From Rhodobacter calidifons (GTDB taxonomy: Bacteria > Pseudomonadota > Alphaproteobacteria > Rhodobacterales > Rhodobacteraceae), in NCBI RefSeq assembly GCF_011174775.1, contig NZ_JAANHS010000005.1, forward strand, positions 1 to 64,000: a stretch of DNA of 64,000 nt, in the 5' to 3' direction. Below the pieces are notes generated by a model that was not told where the DNA came from, did not search any database, and worked only from the letters and a program-made list of their open reading frames with translations. Each line of letters starts with the position of its first letter. The first letter of the stretch is position 1. The position numbers were made by a program, and so were the translations under genes. Positions 7,899 through 17,464 of this stretch are shown one piece after another.

Positions 7899-8507
7899 AT
7901 GGCCGGACGGAAGATCAACCCGATTATCAAGCAGGTGCTGGAACTGGGGCCGACCCTGGTCTTCTTCCTGATCTACATGCGGATCAAGGACGAGACCTAC
8001 ACGCTGGGCGGGACCGACTATTCCGGCTTCATTGTGGCAGCCCTGATCCTGGTTCCGCTGCTTCTTGCCGCAATTTTCGCGCTATGGTTGTTGACGGGCA
8101 CGATCAGCCGGATGCAGATCTTCGTGGCCGTGATGGTCGTGGTCTTCGGCGGGCTGACCGCCTGGTTCAACGACGAGCGCTTCTTCAAGATGAAGACCAC
8201 GATCGTCTATGGCACCTTCGCCCTGATCCTCGGCGCGGGGCTTTTGCGGGGCAAAAGCCTGCTGCAATGGGTGATGTCCGAAGCTTTGCCAATGAAACCA
8301 GAGGGTTGGATGATCCTGACCCGTCGGCTGATGTGGATGTTCGCGGGCCTGGCCGTGGCGAACGAGATCATCTGGCGCACGCAGAGCACCGAGCTCTGGG
8401 TCAAGCTGGAGACTTTCGCCATGCCCGCGGCCCTGTTCCTGTTCCTGATGTTTCAGTTCATGGCGCTGCAACGCTTCATGATCGAGGACCCCGAGGACAA
8501 GTCCTGA
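7899..8507 (+). CDS. yciB: Inner membrane septation protein YciB/IspZ family
   Basis: A 202-residue integral membrane protein with about five or six hydrophobic segments and the family motifs LELGPTLVFF near the N-terminus, DERFFKMKTTIVY in the middle and ANEIIWR in the second half. Family members (formerly intracellular septation protein A) help maintain the cell envelope and division. Length and motif order match the family. A GGAG site precedes the ATG at suitable distance. The gene is 78 bases downstream of the exported paralogue pair. Confidence 0.9.
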   Translation: MAGRKINPIIKQVLELGPTLVFFLIYMRIKDETYTLGGTDYSGFIVAALILVPLLLAAIFALWLLTGTISRMQIFVAVMVVVFGGLTAWFNDERFFKMKTTIVYGTFALILGAGLLRGKSLLQWVMSEALPMKPEGWMILTRRLMWMFAGLAVANEIIWRTQSTELWVKLETFAMPAALFLFLMFQFMALQRFMIEDPEDKS

Positions 8508-8604
8508 CAGGATGCACAGGATTGCCCCGCAAGGGTCCGGGTTCTGCCCCAGCTCTGCCTTGATGCGCCGCTACACCGGAAGGCGAGCAAAAGGGAGACA
8601 CCCC

Positions 8605-9240
8605 ATGCACCGCACACCTTTCGATCTGGTCCGCCTGTTCCTGAGCCTGTTCCAGGATCTGCCGCCCCTGTCCCGATCGCTGTATCTGCCGGGCGCGGTG
8701 CTTCTGGTGGGATATCCGGTCCTGTCAGTCGCCTATGGTCCCGACCATTCCGGCGAAGCCTTCGCCACGGCCTTCATGGCGGCGCTGGCGATGCGGATCG
8801 GGATGGGGTTCGAGGGCATGGTGCGGCGGCTGCTGACCCGCTATTCGGTCGCGCAGGCGGTGGGTTGCGCGCTGGCCTTCGCCGGTCTGCCGCTTCTGGT
8901 GCTGGCGCTGGCGGATGATCCGCTGTGGTGCCAGCGGATGCAGAGCCTGTTCTACGTCGTGATCGGCGGCATCTTCCTTCAGGACGTGCTGAAGGGCAGC
9001 ACGGCGACCGCCGCCAGCTTCTGGCCGGATGCCGAGATGCGCGAATATCTGCCGAACCTGACCCGGATGATGGTGATCTACAACTTCGCCTTCCTGCTGA
9101 TGAACGAGACCATGATCCGGGCCGTCGATCCGTCGCACTGGCTCCTGTTCTGGGCGGTGCTGCCGATCATCGGCCATACGGTCCTGCGCGCCATGGTGCT
9201 GACCGTCATCAATCTCGACGACAACGGCCACCGGGCCTGA
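8605..9240 (+). CDS. Integral membrane protein of unknown function
   Basis: A 211-residue protein with five or six likely membrane helices and two conspicuous hydrophilic segments (around MGFEGMVRRLLTRYS and KGSTATAASFWPDAEMREYLPNL). I do not recognise the family. ATG 8605 is chosen because AAGGGAG lies nine bases upstream; an in-frame ATG at 8512 would add a non-hydrophobic leader. It follows yciB on the same strand and its last helices have a loosely similar pattern, but I cannot claim homology. A strong terminator follows. Confidence 0.7.
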   Translation: MHRTPFDLVRLFLSLFQDLPPLSRSLYLPGAVLLVGYPVLSVAYGPDHSGEAFATAFMAALAMRIGMGFEGMVRRLLTRYSVAQAVGCALAFAGLPLLVLALADDPLWCQRMQSLFYVVIGGIFLQDVLKGSTATAASFWPDAEMREYLPNLTRMMVIYNFAFLLMNETMIRAVDPSHWLLFWAVLPIIGHTVLRAMVLTVINLDDNGHRA

Positions 9241-9294
9241 CCGGCCTGGCGGGCGGCGACTTTCATCAAGCCCTTTGACCCCCAAGTTCCTTTG

Positions 9295-9320
9295 AAAAGG
9301 GCGCCGGAAGGCGCCCTTTT
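9295..9320. terminator. Bidirectional rho-independent terminator
   Basis: A perfect 11-bp inverted repeat, AAAAGGGCGCC and GGCGCCCTTTT, with a GGAA loop. It has a T-run on both strands and lies between convergent genes, so it can serve both. Confidence 0.9.
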
Positions 9321-9336
9321 CTTGCCGCCGGGATAG

Positions 9337-10290
9337 CTAGGCTGCCGGAAGACCCGACCCGAGATCCATGCCGCGCGCGCCCAGGATCAGCCGCGACCAG
9401 CGTCGGCCAGGCCGGTGGACGGGCAGGTTCTGCGCCGAGAGCCGGCCCTCGATCAAGGCGCGGTACAGCGCGATCGTGCCGGGGCGCAGATATGGCGACC
9501 AGTGGCAGATCCGGCGCGGAGGGTCGGGCAGCGCGTGTCCCAGGCTGGCGAGGGCGCTCAGCGTCCGCGGCTGGTCGATCCACAGATCGTGCCAGTTCGG
9601 CCGGCTGCGCCCCAGACCCTGGCCGATCGAGGTGCTCAGCCCCAGATGGATGCCCCATTCGAAACAGGCGTCGAAGAGATCGTTCTCGCGCGTGGTGACG
9701 TTGACCACCTCGACCGTCCGTCCCGCGGGCGTGTCCAGGGCGGCAAGGGCCCGGCCCCGGGTCTCGGCCGCGGCCAGGAGGATGATCCGCTCGATCAGCC
9801 CGGCCGGCAGCAGCGGCAGCGCCGACAGCGAGACGCGGGCGCCCATGGAATGGGCGACGACCTGGACCCTGCGGCCCGACATCTCGTGGACGGTCAGGGC
9901 GATCTCGGCCAGGGCCGGTCCGGTCCGGCCCGCCCGCAGATGCGCGCGCCAGGGATCGCATTTCGCGTTCCAGCCCAGCGCGATGCCAAGGGCCGAGCGC
10001 CCGTCCAGCCCCAGATGCCGGGGCCAGCTGACCGCGCGCCGGTCGTCGGTCGGCGGGTCGAGCGAGAGGATCGAGCCGTGCGGGCAGTCCCTGGCGAAGC
10101 CCGGCGCATAGCGCCAGCCATGGATCATCACCACCACTGGCGCGGTCGCGGGCAGGGCGGCGAGGCGGCGCTCCAGCCGGGCGCGGTCGAGCCTGAGACC
10201 GAAGGCGCCGGCATCGGCGCGGATCGGTCGGGCCTCCTCCATCCGGGAGCCCTGGGTCTGGAGAGCGTCAGTCTGGGGATCGTCGGTCAT
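9337..10290 (-). CDS. Alpha/beta hydrolase (DUF900-like esterase)
   Basis: A 317-residue protein with the alpha/beta hydrolase layout: the oxyanion-loop segment VVVMIHGWRY at about residues 50-60, the nucleophile elbow AHSMG near 150, and a late histidine (NWHDLW or ICHWS) as possible catalytic base. The family contains esterases and lipases of unknown substrate in Rhodobacterales. There is no signal peptide, so it is probably cytoplasmic. ATG 10290 was chosen because an upstream in-frame ATG adds a poorly conserved basic segment. The gene is divergent from metZ. Confidence 0.75.
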   Translation of the reverse strand: MTDDPQTDALQTQGSRMEEARPIRADAGAFGLRLDRARLERRLAALPATAPVVVMIHGWRYAPGFARDCPHGSILSLDPPTDDRRAVSWPRHLGLDGRSALGIALGWNAKCDPWRAHLRAGRTGPALAEIALTVHEMSGRRVQVVAHSMGARVSLSALPLLPAGLIERIILLAAAETRGRALAALDTPAGRTVEVVNVTTRENDLFDACFEWGIHLGLSTSIGQGLGRSRPNWHDLWIDQPRTLSALASLGHALPDPPRRICHWSPYLRPGTIALYRALIEGRLSAQNLPVHRPGRRWSRLILGARGMDLGSGLPAA

Positions 10291-10429
10291 TGCCAGTCGA
10301 CCACTACTGATTGTGTTGCCAACGCCTTTGCCGCAGGCGGGCAACGCTGCGATGACGCGGCCGTGACAGGTCGATGACGCCGCCGCCCTGTGGCCGCTTG
10401 ACCACAGGCTGGCGCGGGCGTATCAGGCG

Positions 10430-10487
10430 CCCCGTGGCGCTTTGTTACCGGATTGCGGGCCACGTTAAACAAGCCGCTAAAGAGGTG
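10430..10487 (+). promoter_or_regulatory. SAM-II riboswitch (metA motif)
   Basis: The segment carries the conserved SAM-II elements in order: P1 left arm GTGGC (10434-10438), the loop GCTTTGTTACCGG, the P1 right arm GCCAC, the nearly invariant GTTAAACAAG, and the pseudoknot strand GCCGCTAAAGAGG, whose purines form a Shine-Dalgarno-like sequence. SAM-II binds S-adenosylmethionine and is typical of alphaproteobacterial metA and metZ leaders, which agrees with the metZ gene downstream. Confidence 0.93.
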
Positions 10488-10493
10488 AAGGGC

Positions 10494-10553
10494 ATGGCCC
10501 CGGCACCTTTGGTTTGCCGGGGCTTTTTCTTTGCCGGAGGGCGCCTGAGATGA
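10494..10553 (+). CDS. Possible 19-codon leader peptide between riboswitch and metZ
   Basis: An ATG seven bases after the riboswitch AGAGG opens a 19-codon frame that spans the terminator hairpin and stops (TGA 10551-10553) overlapping the metZ ATG as ATGA. The peptide is basic at its end and has no recognisable function. Its position would let SAM control of the riboswitch ribosome site be passed to metZ by coupling. It could also be chance, because metZ has its own GGAGG. Confidence 0.3.
   Translation: MAPAPLVCRGFFFAGGRLR
10497..10532 (+). terminator. Intrinsic terminator in the metZ leader
   Basis: Perfect 9-bp arms, GCCCCGGCA and TGCCGGGGC, with a nine-base loop are followed by TTTTTCTTT. 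It lies between the SAM-II riboswitch and metZ, so it probably serves as the switch for transcription attenuation. Confidence 0.85.
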
Positions 10554-11731
10554 CGAAGGACTGGAAGACCCGCACGCAACTCGTGCATGAGGGCAGCCGA
10601 CGCAGCCAGTATGGCGAGATGGCCGAGGCGATCTTCCTGACCCAGGGCTTCGTCTATCCCACGGCCGAGGCCGCCGAGGCGCGGTTCGTCAAGGCGGGCG
10701 CGGACGAGTTCATCTATGCCCGCTATGGCAACCCCACGACGCGGATGTTCGAAGAGCGCATCGCCGCGCTGGAAGGGACCGAGGATGCCTTCGCCACCGC
10801 CAGCGGCATGGCGGCGGTCTCGGGCGCTCTGATGTCCTGCTTGCGCGCGGGGGATCATGTGGTCAGCGCGCGCGCGCTGTTCGGCTCCTGCCTCTATGTG
10901 CTGGAAGAAGTGTTGCAGAAATTCGGCGTGCGCGTGACCTTTGTCGACGGGGCAGATCTCGACCAGTGGCGCGCGGCGGTGACGCCGGGGACGAAGGCGG
11001 TGTTCTTCGAATCGATGTCGAATCCCACGCTGGAACTGGTGGACATCCGCGCCGTCTCCGAGATTGCCCGCAAGGCGGGAGCCCTGGTGATCTGCGACAA
11101 CGTGTTCGCGACGCCGATCTTTTCCCGCGCGGTGGAACAGGGCGCGGATGTGGTGGTCTATTCGACGACCAAGCACATCGACGGCCAGGGCCGGGCGCTG
11201 GGCGGGGTGGTCTGCGGCACGACCGGGTTCATCCGCAAGGTGCTGGAACCCTACATGAAACACACCGGCGGCTCGATGAGCCCCTTCACCGCCTGGATGC
11301 ATCTGAACGGCCTGGCGACGCTGGACCTGCGCTGCCGGGCGATGGCGGACAGTGCACTGACCGTTGCCCGCGCGCTGGCGGCGCATGGGAAGGTGACGAA
11401 GGTGATCCATCCCGGGCTGGAAAGCCACCCGCAGCACGCGCTGGCGATGGCGCAGATGGGCTCGGGCGGGACGCTGGTGACCTTCGAGATCGCCGGCGGC
11501 AAGGAGGCGGCCTTCCGTTTCATGAATGCGCTTCGGATCGTGAAGATCTCCAACAACCTGGGCGATGCCCGGACGATCGCGACGCATCCCGCGACCACCA
11601 CGCACCAGCGCCTGCCGCAGGACCAGAAGGACAGGCTGGGGATCACGCCCGGGTTGATCCGCCTGTCGCTGGGGCTGGAGGATGCGGACGACCTGATCGC
11701 CGACCTGACCCGGGCGCTTTCGGTGGCGTGA
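10550..11731 (+). CDS. metZ: O-succinylhomoserine sulfhydrylase
   Basis: A 393-residue PLP enzyme of the Cys/Met metabolism family, forming homocysteine from O-succinylhomoserine and sulfide. Visible features are the substrate and cofactor segment YARYGNPTT, ASGMAAVSGAL, ICDNVFATP, and the PLP lysine in YSTTKHIDGQGR at about residue 208. The motif context and the upstream SAM-II riboswitch favour MetZ over MetB or MetC. ATG 10550 has GGAGG upstream and starts the conserved MTKDWKTRTQLVHEG region. Expression is expected to fall when SAM is abundant. Confidence 0.92.
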   Translation: MTKDWKTRTQLVHEGSRRSQYGEMAEAIFLTQGFVYPTAEAAEARFVKAGADEFIYARYGNPTTRMFEERIAALEGTEDAFATASGMAAVSGALMSCLRAGDHVVSARALFGSCLYVLEEVLQKFGVRVTFVDGADLDQWRAAVTPGTKAVFFESMSNPTLELVDIRAVSEIARKAGALVICDNVFATPIFSRAVEQGADVVVYSTTKHIDGQGRALGGVVCGTTGFIRKVLEPYMKHTGGSMSPFTAWMHLNGLATLDLRCRAMADSALTVARALAAHGKVTKVIHPGLESHPQHALAMAQMGSGGTLVTFEIAGGKEAAFRFMNALRIVKISNNLGDARTIATHPATTTHQRLPQDQKDRLGITPGLIRLSLGLEDADDLIADLTRALSVA

Positions 11732-11887
11732 CCGTCGCAATCGGTGCTTGCCTTGGGCGGCGGAATGCCTATCTGATGGAGACCTGCCACGGGCCAGGGT
11801 GATCCGGCGGCGGGGCTTGCGCGTAACACTCTCCGGAAATTGACGGCGCCTGCCTGCGGGCCGCGCCCGAACCGAAAGGAACTGCCC

Positions 11888-12973
11888 ATGAATGTCCATA
11901 CTCCTGAAATCGACCGTCTTCCCACCCGGGAAGAGGCCGAGGCGGCGCTGGCCGTCCTGCGCCAGTGGGCAGGCAGGACCTCGGACGAAGAGATCGCCCG
12001 GCTGGATTCCGCCGTGGGCTGGCTGGTGCCGGGGCAGGGCTATCCCGTGCTGTCGCGCAGCTACCCCGAGACATTCCGGCCGGACGCGGGCTATCGGGCC
12101 TCGCTGCCCGACCTGCAAAACGGGCCGGAAAGCCTGATCCGGGGAGCGAAGGCGCGGATCCAGCATGTCGGCATCTCGAATTTCCGCCTGCCGGTGCGCT
12201 TTGCCACCCGCGACGGCGCGCCCATCATGCTGGAAACCAGCGTGACCGGCACGGTCAGCCTGGAGGCCGAGAAGAAGGGCATCAACATGAGCCGCATCAT
12301 GCGGTCCTTCTATGCCCATGCCGAGAAGGAGTTTTCCTTCGGCGTGATCGAGGCGGCGCTTGACGATTACAAGACCGATCTCGGCGCTTTCGACGCGCGC
12401 ATCCAGATGCGGCTGTCCTTCCCGATGCGGATGGTGTCGCTGCGGTCGGACCTGACCGGCTGGCAGTATTACGACATCGCCCTTGAACTGGTCGAGACCG
12501 CCGGGGTGCGCAAGCGCATCGTGCATCTGGACTATGTGTACAGCTCGACCTGCCCGTGCAGCCTGGAACTGTCGGAACATGCCCGCGCCACACGGGGGCA
12601 GCTGGCCACGCCGCATTCGCAGCGCTCGGTCGCGCGGCTGTCGGTGGAGCTGACCGGCGAGATGGCGATCGAGGATCTGGTGGACCTCGCGCGGGGGGCG
12701 GTGGTCACCGAGACGCAGGTCATGGTCAAGCGCGAGGACGAGCAGGCCTTCGCCGAACTGAACGCGGCGAACCCGATCTTCGTCGAGGACGCGGCGCGGC
12801 TGTTCTGCGATGCGCTGCGGGCCGATCCGCGGGTGGGCGATTTCCGGGTGGTGGCCAGCCATCAGGAAAGCCTGCACAGCCACGACGCCATCAGCCTTCT
12901 GACCGAGGGCGAGACCTTCGCGGCCGAAAGCCTGGACCCGCATCTGTTCCGCACGCTCATCCACGCGCGCTGA
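11888..12973 (+). CDS. folE2: GTP cyclohydrolase FolE2 (type IB)
   Basis: A 361-residue enzyme that converts GTP to 7,8-dihydroneopterin triphosphate, the first step of folate synthesis. It shows the FolE2 signature with the metal-binding and catalytic cysteine in YSSTCPCSLELSEH (Cys near 222), the NFRLPV segment, and the late SHQESLHSHDA histidine motif. FolE2 can use metals other than zinc, unlike FolE. ATG 11888 follows AAAGGAACT. Three other folate or PLP genes (folB, folP, pdxH) lie further along the window but are not linked in an operon. Confidence 0.95.
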   Translation: MNVHTPEIDRLPTREEAEAALAVLRQWAGRTSDEEIARLDSAVGWLVPGQGYPVLSRSYPETFRPDAGYRASLPDLQNGPESLIRGAKARIQHVGISNFRLPVRFATRDGAPIMLETSVTGTVSLEAEKKGINMSRIMRSFYAHAEKEFSFGVIEAALDDYKTDLGAFDARIQMRLSFPMRMVSLRSDLTGWQYYDIALELVETAGVRKRIVHLDYVYSSTCPCSLELSEHARATRGQLATPHSQRSVARLSVELTGEMAIEDLVDLARGAVVTETQVMVKREDEQAFAELNAANPIFVEDAARLFCDALRADPRVGDFRVVASHQESLHSHDAISLLTEGETFAAESLDPHLFRTLIHAR

Positions 12974-13019
12974 GCGATGGATTGACCAAAGGCGCGGGGC
13001 GGCGTAGCCATGCCCGACC

Positions 13020-14468
13020 ATGGTTGACTTCCGCCCCGTCGCCTATGTGATCGGTCGCATCCTGATCGTGCTTGCGATCCTGATGCTGGCGCCAGCCATC
13101 CTGGACTGGCGCGCGGGGCTTGCGAACGGGCATGCCTATCTGGCCTCGGCGGCGCTGACCGGGGTCACGGGGGCGGCGCTGACGCTTTCGACGGCCAATG
13201 CGTTGGGCCAGGCGCTGGACACGCGCCAGGCCTATCTCCTGACCGCCTGCATCTGGTTCCTGGTGCCCTTCTTCGGCGCCCTGCCGTTCTGGATCGGAGC
13301 GCCGCAGCTGTCCTTGCTGAACGCCTATTTCGAGGCGGTCTCGGGGATCACGACCACCGGGGCCTCGGTGATTTCCGGGCTGAAGGAGCTGCCGCAGAGC
13401 GTGAACCTCTGGCGCGGCATGCTGAACTGGCTGGGGGGCCTGGGGATCGCGTTCATCGCGATGATCTTCCTGCCCCTGATGCGGATCGGGGGGATGCAGT
13501 TCTTCCGTACCGAGGGCTTCGACACTTTCGGAAAGATCCTGCCGCGCGCCACCGACATCGCCAAGCAGCTTCTGATCGTCTATCTGTCGCTGACGGTCAT
13601 GACGATGACGGTCTATGCCATGCTGGGCATGCCCGCCTTCGAGGCGGTGGTCCATGGCATGACCACCGTGGCGACGGGCGGCTTTTCCACGAACGACGAT
13701 TCCTTCTCCGGCTATCCGCCGCCGATCCACTATGCCGGCGCCTTGTTCATGTTTCTCGCCAGCCTGCCCTATATCCGCTATGTGCAGCTGCTGAACGGCT
13801 CGCCCCTGCCGCTGTGGCAGGACGCACAGGTGCGCGCCTATGTGCGCTGGCTGGGGTTTGCGGTGCTTTCGGTCTGCCTCTGGCGGGCCTGGACCGCGAA
13901 TATCGGTTTCGAGCAGGCCTTCCGGGAAAGCCTGTTCAACCTGGTCTCGATCATGTCCTCGACCGGCTACGGCGCCGGCAGTTTTGCCGGCTGGGGCGGG
14001 TTCATGCTGATCGTGGCCTTCGTGATCGGCGTGATCGGCGCCTGTTCCGGATCTTCGGCTGCGGGTCTTTCGATCTTCCGCGTGCAACTGGTGATCGCGG
14101 TGCTGCGGCGCGACCTGCGGCAGATCGGCAGCCCCTCCAGCGTCGATCCGATCCGCTACCAGGGCCGCGCGGTCGAGGATGACGTGCTGAACGCGCTGAT
14201 CCTGTTCGTTTCAAGCTTCATCCTGATCCTGGGCGTGGCGAGCGTGGGCATCACGCTGATGGGGGTCGACAGCGTCTCGGCCCTGTTCGGGGTCTGGACG
14301 ACCCTTGGCAACGTGGGCTACGGCTTCGGTCCCCTTGTCGAACGTACCGGCACCTTCATCGACTATCCGCCGGGCGCCATCGCGATCATGACGCTGTGCA
14401 TGATCCTGGGGCGGCTGGGCCTTCTGGCGATCTTGGTGCTGGTGCTGCCCAGTTTCTGGCGGCGCTAG
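13020..14468 (+). CDS. trkH: Trk-type potassium uptake membrane protein TrkH
   Basis: A 482-residue membrane protein of the TrkH/KtrB family, which forms the K+ pore of Trk systems with cytoplasmic TrkA. The four pore-loop repeats are visible as [31 protein letters not shown] and [10 protein letters not shown], each with the glycine of the selectivity filter. About ten membrane segments alternate with these. No trkA gene is in the window. A dispersed inverted repeat follows the stop. Confidence 0.93.
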   Translation: MVDFRPVAYVIGRILIVLAILMLAPAILDWRAGLANGHAYLASAALTGVTGAALTLSTANALGQALDTRQAYLLTACIWFLVPFFGALPFWIGAPQLSLLNAYFEAVSGITTTGASVISGLKELPQSVNLWRGMLNWLGGLGIAFIAMIFLPLMRIGGMQFFRTEGFDTFGKILPRATDIAKQLLIVYLSLTVMTMTVYAMLGMPAFEAVVHGMTTVATGGFSTNDDSFSGYPPPIHYAGALFMFLASLPYIRYVQLLNGSPLPLWQDAQVRAYVRWLGFAVLSVCLWRAWTANIGFEQAFRESLFNLVSIMSSTGYGAGSFAGWGGFMLIVAFVIGVIGACSGSSAAGLSIFRVQLVIAVLRRDLRQIGSPSSVDPIRYQGRAVEDDVLNALILFVSSFILILGVASVGITLMGVDSVSALFGVWTTLGNVGYGFGPLVERTGTFIDYPPGAIAIMTLCMILGRLGLLAILVLVLPSFWRR

Positions 14469-14499
14469 CCGCGCGGGACCGCGCGCCTCGCCACAACCC

Positions 14500-14560
14500 G
14501 CCTCGTGCGCCTTCGGCTTCTCGTCGGTGGGTCAGCGACGAGGGACGCAGTCCCGAGGAG
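14500..14560 (+). repeat. Dispersed 3'-end inverted repeat, copy 2
   Basis: Left arm CCTCGTGCGC...CTTCTCGTCG and right arm GCGACGAGG...CCCGAGGAG pair imperfectly. It lies between the convergent trkH and the protease-like gene, 31 bases after the trkH stop. Confidence 0.6.
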
Positions 14561-14575
14561 CCGGAGGGCGCCGTT

Positions 14576-16360
14576 TCACTCCCAGCACGAGACCAGCGCC
14601 GCCACGTCCGTTGCGGTTTCGGACAGGGCCGCCGGGGTCAGCGGCCCCGTCCGGTTGGCAGAGGCCGGCACGATGCCGGCCGGGGCCAGCAGCCGGGTGA
14701 TCTCTTCCGCCGACAGCGCGAAGGCCACGCCGTCCGGCATCTGCCTGCCGCCCTGCGGGCTTGCGGGCAGCAGCATCCCCAGCACATTGCCCGCGCCGTC
14801 CAGAACCGGCCCCCCGGCATCGCCGGGCAGGGATTGCAGCGCCAGACGGCGCAGCGCGGTCTCGCCGTTCAGGCCGGTCAGATCCTCCAGCGTGCCGAAA
14901 GTGATGACCGGGGCGGGCAGGCGGTCCTCGTAGGAATAGCCCGGAACCGCGACTTCGGCCCCGGGCCGGGGCGCGGCGTCGGCAAAACCGGCGACGGCCC
15001 GCGGCGACAGCGGGGTCCTTGGGGTCAGGACCGCCAGACCGCTTGCGGCATCGGCCAGGGTGACGCGGGCCTCGGTCGCGCGGTCGATGGTGACGCGGGC
15101 GCAACCCTCGACGGCCTCGGTCGTGGTCAGCACCGCGCCCTCGGGCGTGACGAAGAATCCGGTGCGGCTGAGCCTCGGCTTGCGGACCTCGAGTCCGGCC
15201 AGAAGGCCGGCCCGCGTCTCGGCCGCCATCGCCATCATGCCGGGGTCCAGCACCGACGCGCCATCGGGCGAGAAGCTGTCCTCGATCGCCTTGACGATTC
15301 GCGCATCGCGCGCCGAGTTGCCGGGGGTGGAGATCAGCATCCAGCCCTTGATCCGCCCGCCCTTCAGCTGGGCCGAAACCGTGGTATCGGCCTTTGCCGA
15401 GGTGCCACGGATGCGGAAGCTGCGCTCTCCCCGTTCGCGCGGGCCGTCAAGCGGCACCGAATCCAGCGTCTGCAACACGTCATACAGGCCGTAAAGCGCC
15501 GCCTGATCGCCCGGTTGCGAGATCAGCACGATCCGCGGGCCGTCCGGCGTCTTGGGGCGGTAATGGACGAAGGGCGGCTCGTAGCGGTCGAACTCGACCA
15601 GGCCCAGGGGCAGGGTGACGGTGATCCCGGATTCGGCCTCGACGACCTCGGTGAAGCCGAAGGCCGCGATGTCCCCCTGCCAGGCGTCCAGAAGCGCCCG
15701 GCGCTGGCGGGTGGTCAGGATCCCCGTCGCCTCGACGCCCTGCGCCTCCTGCCAGGCCGCCATGGCATTGCGCGTGCCGGGGCCGAAGGCGCCGTCGATG
15801 GCGCCGGGATAGAAGCCGAACCATCGCAGCGCGCTTTGCAAGGCGCGCCGCTCCTCTGGGGTCAGCAGGATCTCGCTGTCGCGGGCTTCGGCACGGGTCT
15901 CGTCGGGCAGCAGCACCGGATCGGGCGCGGCGACCGCTTCGGCCGGCGCGGCCTCGGGCCCGGGCTCGGGCAGGGGCTCGGGCTCGGCCGCGGCAAGCGT
16001 CTCGGCAAGAGCCGCCGCCGCGCCATCCTCGGGGTAGAACTGCGCGCCATAGCGGGCACCATCGGCCACGAAACTGTCCGAGGGCACGCGGCCCTCGCGC
16101 TTCAGCAGGCCAAGGCGGATCGGCGCCTCGTCGGCGGGGTAGGGGCCAAGCGCGATGCCGTACCAGCCCGAGCCCAGCCGGAAGCCCGCGGTTTCGGGAA
16201 ACTCGGCCGCATAGGCGCGGGCGCGGTTGCGCGCGGTTTCAAGGTCGGGATGCGCCTCGATCTGGACCCAGGCCCGGCCCTCCTGCGCGGCAGAGCGCGT
16301 TGCGGGCACAAGGCTCAGCACGACAAGAAGCAGGGCAAGAAACGCAAAGGGTCTGAACAT
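14576..16360 (-). CDS. SPOR and peptidoglycan-binding protein with inactive trypsin-like domain
   Basis: A 594-residue exported protein. In order: signal peptide; SPOR-like domain (about 30-110); Glu/Pro/Ala linker (about 115-150); peptidoglycan-binding domain (about 165-235, with [22 protein letters not shown]); a middle region; and a trypsin-like domain (about 385-570). In the last domain the nucleophile motif reads GDAGGP where active proteases have GDSGGP or GNSGGP, and the histidine box reads TTTEAVEGC instead of TAAHC. It is therefore probably a non-catalytic, murein-associated protein. ATG 16360 gives the signal peptide. Confidence 0.75.
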   Translation of the reverse strand: MFRPFAFLALLLVVLSLVPATRSAAQEGRAWVQIEAHPDLETARNRARAYAAEFPETAGFRLGSGWYGIALGPYPADEAPIRLGLLKREGRVPSDSFVADGARYGAQFYPEDGAAAALAETLAAAEPEPLPEPGPEAAPAEAVAAPDPVLLPDETRAEARDSEILLTPEERRALQSALRWFGFYPGAIDGAFGPGTRNAMAAWQEAQGVEATGILTTRQRRALLDAWQGDIAAFGFTEVVEAESGITVTLPLGLVEFDRYEPPFVHYRPKTPDGPRIVLISQPGDQAALYGLYDVLQTLDSVPLDGPRERGERSFRIRGTSAKADTTVSAQLKGGRIKGWMLISTPGNSARDARIVKAIEDSFSPDGASVLDPGMMAMAAETRAGLLAGLEVRKPRLSRTGFFVTPEGAVLTTTEAVEGCARVTIDRATEARVTLADAASGLAVLTPRTPLSPRAVAGFADAAPRPGAEVAVPGYSYEDRLPAPVITFGTLEDLTGLNGETALRRLALQSLPGDAGGPVLDGAGNVLGMLLPASPQGGRQMPDGVAFALSAEEITRLLAPAGIVPASANRTGPLTPAALSETATDVAALVSCWE

Positions 16361-16534
16361 GAACGGGTCCCGGGGCCGGTAGAGGATCGGGCCGACATTA
16401 GCCATGGCGCGCGCCGCGGCAAGGGCGAACAGGGGCGCATCGGGTCACGATTGCGCCGGTCCTTTCCGGAATTGACCCTTCCGTGCCCGCCGGATAGGGA
16501 AGGCGCGAGTTTCGCCGCTGCCCGGGGGCCGCCC

Positions 16535-17464
16535 ATGTCCGACGCCACCACCACCACGCCCAGAAGCTTTCAGGAAATCATCCTGCGGCTTCAGACCTAC
16601 TGGGCCGCGCGGGGCTGCGCGGTGCTGCAACCCTATGACATGGAGGTCGGCGCCGGCACCTTCCATCCAGCGACCACGCTGCGGTCGCTGGGCACCCGGC
16701 CCTGGGCGGCTGCCTATGTCCAGCCCTCGCGCCGCCCGACCGACGGGCGCTATGGCGAGAACCCGAACCGGTTGCAGCACTATTACCAGTATCAGGTCAT
16801 CATCAAGCCCAGCCCGCCCGACTTGCAGGACCTCTATCTCGGCAGCCTCGCGGCCATCGGCATCGACCTTGCGCTGCACGACATCCGCTTTGTCGAGGAT
16901 GACTGGGAAAGTCCCACCCTTGGCGCCTGGGGCCTGGGCTGGGAGGTCTGGTGCGACGGGATGGAGGTCAGCCAGTTCACCTATTTCCAGCAGGTCGGCG
17001 GGCATGACTGCAAGCCGGTCTCGGGCGAGCTGACCTATGGGCTGGAACGGCTGGCGATGTATGTGATGGGCATCGATCATGTGATGGAAATGCCCTTCAA
17101 CGACCCCGACAGCCCGATCCCGCTGACCTACGGCGACATCTTCCGCCAGACCGAAGAGGAATACAGCCGCCACAACTTCGACGGCGCCTCGACCGAGATG
17201 CTGTTTCAGCATTTCAAGGACGCCGAGGCCGAATGCGAACGCCTGCTCGCTTTCGACGCCGACGATCCGAAGTCGGGCAAGCGGATCGTCATGGCGCATC
17301 CCGCCTATGACCAGACGATCAAGGCCAGCCACCTGTTCAACCTGCTGGACGCGCGCGGCGTGATCTCGGTCACCGAACGCCAGGCCTATATCGGCCGGGT
17401 CCGGGCCCTGGCGAAGAAATGCGCCGATGCCTTCCGGTTGACCGAGGCGGGGGCGGACCTGTGA
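16535..17464 (+). CDS. glyQ: Glycyl-tRNA synthetase alpha subunit
   Basis: A 309-residue class II synthetase subunit that activates glycine; it works as an alpha2-beta2 enzyme with GlyS. The sequence is highly typical: [48 protein letters not shown], and QVGGHDC. ATG 16535 starts the usual short N-terminus. The gene is the first of a glyQ - small membrane protein - glyS operon; its stop overlaps the next start as GTGA. Confidence 0.97.
   Translation: MSDATTTTPRSFQEIILRLQTYWAARGCAVLQPYDMEVGAGTFHPATTLRSLGTRPWAAAYVQPSRRPTDGRYGENPNRLQHYYQYQVIIKPSPPDLQDLYLGSLAAIGIDLALHDIRFVEDDWESPTLGAWGLGWEVWCDGMEVSQFTYFQQVGGHDCKPVSGELTYGLERLAMYVMGIDHVMEMPFNDPDSPIPLTYGDIFRQTEEEYSRHNFDGASTEMLFQHFKDAEAECERLLAFDADDPKSGKRIVMAHPAYDQTIKASHLFNLLDARGVISVTERQAYIGRVRALAKKCADAFRLTEAGADL

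Noticed and set aside
5402-7930. An 842-codon open frame on the minus strand
   Set aside because: It lies fully antisense to ftsY and the two exported protein genes and shows no domain; it is a GC-bias artefact.
10445-13021. An 858-codon open frame on the minus strand
   Set aside because: It is antisense to metZ and folE2, both of which have intact family motifs.
14396-16534. Long in-frame extension upstream of glyQ
   Set aside because: GlyQ starts at 16535 by homology; the extension is antisense to the protease-like gene.
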